Source of the DNA: Streptomyces tirandamycinicus
Lineage (GTDB): Bacteria; Actinomycetota; Actinomycetes; Streptomycetales; Streptomycetaceae
DNA length: 64,000 nucleotides
Assembly: GCF_003097515.1 (NCBI RefSeq)
Contig: NZ_CP029188.1
Location: 744,001 to 808,000 of the forward strand
Direction of reading: 5' to 3'
The position numbers and the translations under genes are program-made. Of this stretch, positions 58,786 to 64,000 are shown piece by piece. The notes beneath the pieces are model-generated. The model saw only the letters and a list, made by a program, of their open reading frames with translations, was not told where the DNA came from and did not search any database. Within the stretch, counting starts at the first letter, position 1; each line of letters begins with the position of its first letter.

Positions 58786-59951
58786 CGCTTCTGCTCCTTC
58801 GGGGGTGTGGGGGTGTCCCCCACGGAACTCTTCAGTGCGCGCACCGCATCGAGGAACGCGTCGTTCTCTTCGGGCGTGCCGGCGGTCACCCGCAGCCGGC
58901 CAGGTACGCCGTTGTCACGGACCAGCACGCCCCGGTCGAGGATCTTCTGCCAGGCGGCGTGGGCGCCGCCCTCGCCGTCGAACCGCCCGAACTGGACGAA
59001 GTTGGCGTCGGAGTCGGTCACCTCGTAGCCGATGTCGCGCAGCGAGGCGACCAGCCGGTCCCGCTCGTCCTTGAGCTGCTCGACGTACTTCAGCAGCGTA
59101 TCGGTGTGCTCCAGGGCGGCCAGCGCGGTGGCCTGGGTGACGGCCGAGAGGTGGTACGGGAGCCTCACCAGCTGCAGGGCGTCGACGACGGCGCGGTGGG
59201 CGGCGAGGTAGCCGAGGCGCAGTCCCGCGGCGCCGAAGGCCTTGGACATGGTGCGCGAGACCACCAGGTTCGGCCGGCCTTCGAGCAGCGGCAGCAGGGA
59301 CGGGCGGTGGCTGAACTCGACGTACGCCTCGTCGACGACCACCAGGGCCCCCGCCGTGTCCGCCCTGGCCCGCTGCGCGGCCTCGTACAGCGCGAGGACC
59401 GTCTCGGGCGCGACGGCGGTGCCGGTGGGGTTGTTGGGGGAGGTGATGAAGACGACGTCGGGCCGGTGCGCGGCGATCGCGTCCGCCGCGGCCTTCTCGT
59501 CGATGGTGAAGTCGTCCCGGCGCGGGCCGGAGATCCAGCCGGTGCCGGTGCCGCGCGCGATCAGCGCGTGCATCGAGTACGACGGCTCGAAGCCGATGGC
59601 GGTGCGCCCGGGTCCGCCGAAGGTCTGCAGCAGCTGCTGGATGACCTCGTTGGAGCCGTTGGCCGCCCAGACGTTCTCCAGGGCGACCGGGTGGTTCCCG
59701 GTGCGGGTGAGGTACCCGGCCAGCTCGGTGCGCAGCTCGACCGCGTCCCGGTCCGGGTAGCGGTTGAGGCCGCGCGCGGCCTCGCGCACCCGCTCGGCGA
59801 TCCGCTCGACGAGCGGTTCGGGCAGCGGGTACGGGTTCTCGTTGGTGTTCAGCTGCACGGGCACGTCGAGCTGCGGCGCGCCGTACGGCGACTTGCCGCG
59901 CAGCTCCTCGCGGACGGGCAGATCGTCGATGCCGATGTCGGTCGTGCTCAC
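58782..59951 (-). CDS. hisC: histidinol-phosphate aminotransferase
   Basis: A 389-residue class I aminotransferase. Visible are [47 protein letters not shown] and the PLP lysine in [20 protein letters not shown] 59951 overlaps the hisD stop (GTGA). A few terminal residues (PTPPKEQKR) form a charged tail. Confidence 0.96.
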   Translation of the reverse strand: MSTTDIGIDDLPVREELRGKSPYGAPQLDVPVQLNTNENPYPLPEPLVERIAERVREAARGLNRYPDRDAVELRTELAGYLTRTGNHPVALENVWAANGSNEVIQQLLQTFGGPGRTAIGFEPSYSMHALIARGTGTGWISGPRRDDFTIDEKAAADAIAAHRPDVVFITSPNNPTGTAVAPETVLALYEAAQRARADTAGALVVVDEAYVEFSHRPSLLPLLEGRPNLVVSRTMSKAFGAAGLRLGYLAAHRAVVDALQLVRLPYHLSAVTQATALAALEHTDTLLKYVEQLKDERDRLVASLRDIGYEVTDSDANFVQFGRFDGEGGAHAAWQKILDRGVLVRDNGVPGRLRVTAGTPEENDAFLDAVRALKSSVGDTPTPPKEQKR

Positions 59952-61282
59952 TTGCTCGGGGGCACCTTCCAGTCGAACCTTGCCTTCAGCGCGGCGCCGT
60001 GCGCCGGGAGGTCCTCCGCCTCGGCGAGCGTCACCACGTGGTGGGCGACGTCGGCGAGTGCCTCGCGCGTGTAGTCGACGATGTGGATGCCGCGCAGGAA
60101 GGACTGGACGGACAGGCCGGAGGAGTGGCAGGCGCAGCCGCCGGTCGGCAGCACGTGGTTGGAGCCGGCGCAGTAGTCGCCGAGGGAGACCGGCGCCCAG
60201 GGGCCGACGAAGATCGCGCCCGCGTTGCGGACCCGGCCGGCCACGGCGGCGGCGTCGGCGGTCTGGATCTCCAGGTGCTCGGCGCCGTACGCGTCGACGA
60301 CGCGCAGGCCGTCCTCGACGGTGTCGACCAGGACGATCGCGGACTGCCTCCCGGACAGCGCCGGGACGATCCGGTCGGCGACGTGCTTGGTCGCGGCGAT
60401 CTGCGGCGCCAGCTCCCGCTCGACCGCGTCCGCGAGCTCGGGGGAGTCGGTGACCAGCACGGCGGCGGCCAGCGGGTCGTGCTCGGCCTGGCTGATCAGG
60501 TCGGCGGCGACATGGGCGGGGTCGGCGGTGGCGTCGGCGAGGACCGCGATCTCGGTCGGGCCGGCCTCGGCGTCGATGCCGATACGGCCGGTGAAGTAGC
60601 GCTTGGCGGCGGCCACCCAGACGTTGCCGGGACCGGTCACCATGTTCGCGGGCGCACACCCGTCGGGCCCGGAGGTGCCGTACGCGAACATCGCCACGGC
60701 CTGGGCGCCGCCCACGGCGTACACCTCCTCGACGCCGAGCAGCGCACAGGCGGCGAGGATGGTCGGGTGCGGCAGTCCGCCGAACTCCTTCTGCGGCGGT
60801 GAGGCGAGCGCCATGGACTCGACTCCGGCCTCCTGCGCCGGCACGGCGTTCATGATCACGGACGAGGGGTAGACCGACCGGCCGCCCGGCGCGTACAGCC
60901 CGACGCGGCCGACCGGAACCCACTTCTCGGTCACCGTGCCGCCCGGCACGACCTGGACGGTGTGCGTCTCGCGGCGCTGGGCGCGGTGCACGGTCCTCGC
61001 CCGGCGGATGGACTCCTCCAGGGCGGCCCGGACGGCCGGGTCGAGCTGCTCCAGCGCCTCCACGAGGGCCTTCTCGGGGACCCGGACCCGGTCCAGCGTG
61101 ACCCCGTCGAACCTCTCCGCGTACTCGATCAGCGCCGCCGTCCCGCGATGATGCACGTCCTCGCAGATGGGCCGCACCTTCTCCAGGGCGGCTTCCACGT
61201 CGAACTCGGCACGGGGCAGCAGGTCGCGCAGCGCGGCGCCCTCGGGGAGGGCGTCGCCACGGAGGTCGATACGAGAGATCAC
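59948..61282 (-). CDS. hisD: histidinol dehydrogenase
   Basis: A 444-residue zinc enzyme for the last two steps of histidine synthesis. Zinc and catalytic residues occur in [31 protein letters not shown] and [13 protein letters not shown]. It is the first gene of the his operon. The start is GTG 61282; the sequence just upstream is GAGAGAATTGACCC. Confidence 0.97.
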   Translation of the reverse strand: MISRIDLRGDALPEGAALRDLLPRAEFDVEAALEKVRPICEDVHHRGTAALIEYAERFDGVTLDRVRVPEKALVEALEQLDPAVRAALEESIRRARTVHRAQRRETHTVQVVPGGTVTEKWVPVGRVGLYAPGGRSVYPSSVIMNAVPAQEAGVESMALASPPQKEFGGLPHPTILAACALLGVEEVYAVGGAQAVAMFAYGTSGPDGCAPANMVTGPGNVWVAAAKRYFTGRIGIDAEAGPTEIAVLADATADPAHVAADLISQAEHDPLAAAVLVTDSPELADAVERELAPQIAATKHVADRIVPALSGRQSAIVLVDTVEDGLRVVDAYGAEHLEIQTADAAAVAGRVRNAGAIFVGPWAPVSLGDYCAGSNHVLPTGGCACHSSGLSVQSFLRGIHIVDYTREALADVAHHVVTLAEAEDLPAHGAALKARFDWKVPPSK

Positions 61283-61322
61283 GGGTCAATTCTCTCAGAC
61301 GGGATCCGCGTTCCTGCTCTCC

Positions 61323-61339
61323 GTATCACTGGCTGATAC
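61323..61339. promoter_or_regulatory. inverted repeat upstream of hisD
   Basis: GTATCA (61323-61328) and TGATAC (61334-61339) face each other across CTGGC, 41 bp upstream of the hisD start. It is the only clear operator-like element in the 61283-61623 gap; the rest (61375-61520) is Pro-codon-like CCGTCC-rich repeat sequence with no gene. Confidence 0.4.
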
Positions 61340-61623
61340 ACGCCCACCCGTCGGGCGGTCACCGGCGGTGACCACGTCCGCCCCCGGTCAGCCCCCGCCC
61401 ATCGCCCATCCGTCCCCGTCCTCCCCCGCCCATCGCCCGTCCGTCCACCGTCCGTCCCCGCCCGCACACGTCCTCCCCGTGCGTCCCGGGGGTCCCGGCC
61501 GGCAGGCCCGCCCCGCACGGCACGGACGACGGTCATGACCACTCGTGTTCAGCCCGTTACCCAGTGGGAAGAACGGCAGTACGAGACCGGGTAGGCGGAC
61601 CGGGGGAAAGCGAGGGAGCGGCA

Positions 61624-63231
61624 TTGACCGAGCCGCAGGGCGTCGACATGCCCAACGATCTCACCACGGCGGAACGCACGATGTGGACCTCGTTCGAGTA
61701 CGGGATGACGTGCGACCTTCGCGACGGCAATCCGGAGCTGAACGATCCCTTCTCGGAACTGGAGTGGGGCCCCGGGCGCAGCGTGCGCGCCGACGTGATC
61801 GCGCTGCTGCTGCTCAGCGGCCCGCCGCCGCGCCCGGGGCGGGTCTGCGCACTGAAGCTGCTGGGCGCCTACGTGACGGGGAAGCTCACCCTCGCGGGCG
61901 GCACCATCAGCCCGTACGTCGAGCTGACCGGGTGCCGCTTCGAGCGTGAGCTGACGCTGCCGGAGTCGCGGTTCTCCACACTGCGGCTGGTGGGGTGCGC
62001 GATACCGCGGCTGGAGGCCGCCCGGCTGCACACCGAGGGCGATCTGCACCTGCCGCGCTGCCGCATCGAGCACGGGATACGGCTCACGGACGCCCACATA
62101 GGCACGGATCTGCTGATCAACCAGATCCGGGTGCGGCCGGACCGGCGCGGCCGGGCCATCACCGCGGACGGCCTGTCCGTGGCGCAGGACCTGCAGGCCG
62201 AGCTGATCGAGACGTACGGGGAGGTCAGTCTGCGCGGCGCGAAGGTCGGCGTGTCGCTGAGCCTGCGCGGCAGCCGGCTGCGGGCGGTCGAGGGCCGGCG
62301 CGCGCTCAACGCCCCCCAGCTGACGGTGGAGCGCTCGCTGTACCTGACCCGGGCGTGGGTGGACTCCGCCGGCGACCAGGGCGCCACTCCCCCGTTCGGC
62401 CTTTCCTTCGACGCCCCGGGGCACGGGGCCGGCGCGCGGGAGCGGCGCTTCGAGTGCCACGGCGGAGTGCGGCTGGACGACGGCCGCTTCGGCGACGCCG
62501 TCGACCTCCACCACGCCCGGTTCGTGCTGTCGGGGGCGCGCCGGGAGGAGTTGTCGCTGCGCCGGATCGTCACCCCCGAGCTCCGCTTCACGGCGGAGCG
62601 GCCGGAGCAGGGACGGGTGGTGCTGAACGGAGCGAGGGTCGTCACGCTCATCGACCTGTCCACGAGCTGGCCCGGCCCCGGCGGGCTGGCGATGGGCGGC
62701 TTCGTCTACGAGAACCTCGTGCCCTACAGCCGCTTCCCGCTGTCGCGGCGGCTGGAGTGGGTCGCGGCGGCCACCCCCGAGTACCAGCCCGAGCCGTACG
62801 AACGGCTGGCGACCGTGCTGCGCGGCAGCGGGGAGGACGCGGACGCCCGCGAGGTCCTCCTCGCCAAGCAGCGCCGGCGCCGGGAGACGCTGCCGCTCGC
62901 CGCGAAGCTCTGGGGCTACGTCCAGGACTGGACGGTGGCGTACGGCTACCGCCCGGGCCGCGCGGCGCTGTGGATGGCGGTGCTCTGGGCGGCCGGTGCG
63001 GTGGCCTTCTCCCGCTACGCCCCCGGCGCGCTGAAGCCGGGCGAGCAGCCCGAGTGGAACCCCTCGCTCTACGCCCTCGATCTGCTCCTGCCGGTGATCA
63101 ACCTCGGCCAGGACGGCCACTGGCGGCTGGAGGGCCACTGGCAGTGGCTCGCCGCGGCGCTGGTGCTGCTGGGCTGGATACTCGCCACGACGGTGGCGGC
63201 GGGCGCGTCCCGGACACTGAGGCGCAGCTAG
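61624..63231 (+). CDS. membrane-associated protein with pentapeptide-like region and two C-terminal helices
   Basis: A 535-residue protein, often labelled membrane-associated oxidoreductase in Streptomyces, though I see no redox motif. Residues 60-360 are a series of short beta-rich, leucine-spaced segments (e.g. LTGCRFERELTLPESRFSTLRLVGCAI) resembling a degenerate pentapeptide-repeat solenoid. Two transmembrane helices lie near residues 455-475 and 508-530. The start is TTG 61624, with GAGGGAG just upstream; longer frames lack support. Function unknown. Confidence 0.8.
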   Translation: MTEPQGVDMPNDLTTAERTMWTSFEYGMTCDLRDGNPELNDPFSELEWGPGRSVRADVIALLLLSGPPPRPGRVCALKLLGAYVTGKLTLAGGTISPYVELTGCRFERELTLPESRFSTLRLVGCAIPRLEAARLHTEGDLHLPRCRIEHGIRLTDAHIGTDLLINQIRVRPDRRGRAITADGLSVAQDLQAELIETYGEVSLRGAKVGVSLSLRGSRLRAVEGRRALNAPQLTVERSLYLTRAWVDSAGDQGATPPFGLSFDAPGHGAGARERRFECHGGVRLDDGRFGDAVDLHHARFVLSGARREELSLRRIVTPELRFTAERPEQGRVVLNGARVVTLIDLSTSWPGPGGLAMGGFVYENLVPYSRFPLSRRLEWVAAATPEYQPEPYERLATVLRGSGEDADAREVLLAKQRRRRETLPLAAKLWGYVQDWTVAYGYRPGRAALWMAVLWAAGAVAFSRYAPGALKPGEQPEWNPSLYALDLLLPVINLGQDGHWRLEGHWQWLAAALVLLGWILATTVAAGASRTLRRS

Positions 63232-63459
63232 GGGAGCCCTGAGGGCCTGCCGTGTGGATCGGCCGGGCGTGCGAGGGCGCGAGGGCGCGAGGGCGCGAGG
63301 GGCGTTCACCAGAAGTCGCCGAGCGCCCCTCATGCGCCGCCAACGCGCCCTCCTTTGCGCTTTCTTGACCCGAGTCAGGACAACCATTCCACCTACTACC
63401 AAAACTTCACAGATGCCCTCTGGCGCGCCCCCGACCTGCGGCTTTCAATGGTCCGCACC

Positions 63460-64000
63460 ATGTCTCTGCTGCGCGCCCTGATCAGCACCGCCCGCATGGT
63501 CCGGCACACCCCGCGGCTCGCCGACGGACTGCCCCCGGACGATGCGGTCCTGCTCGACGCCCCGGACGGGGAGCTCGGTCCGGCACTCGTGGCCGCCGCG
63601 CTCGGCGACCACGAACCGGCCGCCGCACTGCTCGCCACCACACGGGGCTCGGCCGAGTGGGAGAACCGGGACCGCTACGTCATGCGGCTGGCGGCGTTCG
63701 CGTACAGCCGGCCCGGCTGGCTCGCCGGCTGGCTCGCCGACTCGCCGCACGATCCCGACGCCCTGCTCGTGAAGGCCGAACTCGAGGTCCGTAGGGCCTG
63801 GGAGTCACCCGCCAGGGCCGAGCGGCTGCGCGAGACCGGCCCGCTGGTCCGTGCCGCGGCCGAGGCCGATCCGCGCGATCCGGTGCCCTGGCGGCTGGCC
63901 CTGGACCATGCGCGCGGTGTGCACGCCGGACACACGGCCTTCGAGGCGCTGTGGGAGCAGGCGGTCCGCCGTTCCTCGCACCACTACGGCTGCCATGTGG
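63460..64000 (+). CDS. hypothetical helical-repeat protein (5' part only)
   Basis: The first 180 codons are present; the gene runs off the right edge. It reads SLLRALISTARMVRHTPRLADGLPPDDAVLL, then alternating helices with regularly spaced Ala/Leu/Trp and ends DHARGVHAGHTAFEALWEQAVRRSSHHYGCHV. It resembles Streptomyces hypothetical proteins with TPR-like repeats. ATG 63460 or ATG 63448 (same frame) may be the start; neither has a ribosome site. The A/T-richer stretch 63360-63420 just upstream probably contains its promoter. Confidence 0.75.
   Translation, partial: MSLLRALISTARMVRHTPRLADGLPPDDAVLLDAPDGELGPALVAAALGDHEPAAALLATTRGSAEWENRDRYVMRLAAFAYSRPGWLAGWLADSPHDPDALLVKAELEVRRAWESPARAERLRETGPLVRAAAEADPRDPVPWRLALDHARGVHAGHTAFEALWEQAVRRSSHHYGCHV

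Overview
The window is high-GC actinobacterial DNA. Its gene content and order (trpE...trpC-trpM-trpB-trpA, a his operon encoding PriA, HGxxPAAW and TIGR02234 membrane proteins, lgt, gltBD) point to a Streptomyces chromosome. From memory, the right two thirds follow the same order as the gltB to hisD region of Streptomyces coelicolor. I saw no insertion sequence, phage gene, CRISPR array, tRNA or rRNA.

Layout. (1) 1-7925: a truncated PLP decarboxylase, aminopeptidase N, a small chorismate mutase, a secreted trypsin, a zincin-like protein with a zinc ribbon, and an ankyrin/HEAT-repeat gene that appears frame-disrupted. Two gaps here carry minisatellite-like repeats. (2) 8028-23654: a cluster whose genes match, family by family and mostly in order, the KstR2 regulon that mycobacteria and rhodococci use to degrade steroid rings C and D (HIP-CoA pathway). 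It holds two SDRs, EchA20, IpdA, IpdB, IpdC, FadA6, a KstR2-like TetR regulator, IpdF, a FadE30-like and a second acyl-CoA dehydrogenase. Both divergent promoter regions carry a palindrome close to the mycobacterial KstR2 box. A HelR-type RNA polymerase ATPase, a DEAD-box helicase and a cold-shock gene sit inside the cluster, between ipdC and fadA6. (3) 23959-27645: three leftward genes of uncertain role (a small protein, a large membrane protein sharing a motif with it, and a VWA protein). (4) 27895-34260: gltBD with candidate GlnR sites upstream.

(5) 34810-43798: a VIT-family transporter, then four consecutive divergent ADP-ribosylglycohydrolase-family genes, a family III CoA-transferase and a CitE-like lyase. 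All but the transporter run rightward, several with 4-bp start/stop overlaps. (6) 43988-61282: mostly leftward housekeeping genes: lgt, a DsbA-like protein, trpA-trpB-trpM-trpC, three small membrane proteins, trpE, hisI, and hisD-hisC-hisB-small membrane protein-hisH-priA-ridA-hisF. PriA probably serves both the His and Trp pathways. A TIGR03085 protein and a serine-hydrolase-like protein interrupt this block. (7) 61624-64000: a membrane protein and the start of a repeat-rich hypothetical protein.

All functional calls come from reading motifs and remembered family features; no database search was run. The comparison with M. tuberculosis Rv3548c-Rv3560c is from memory and should be confirmed by alignment.
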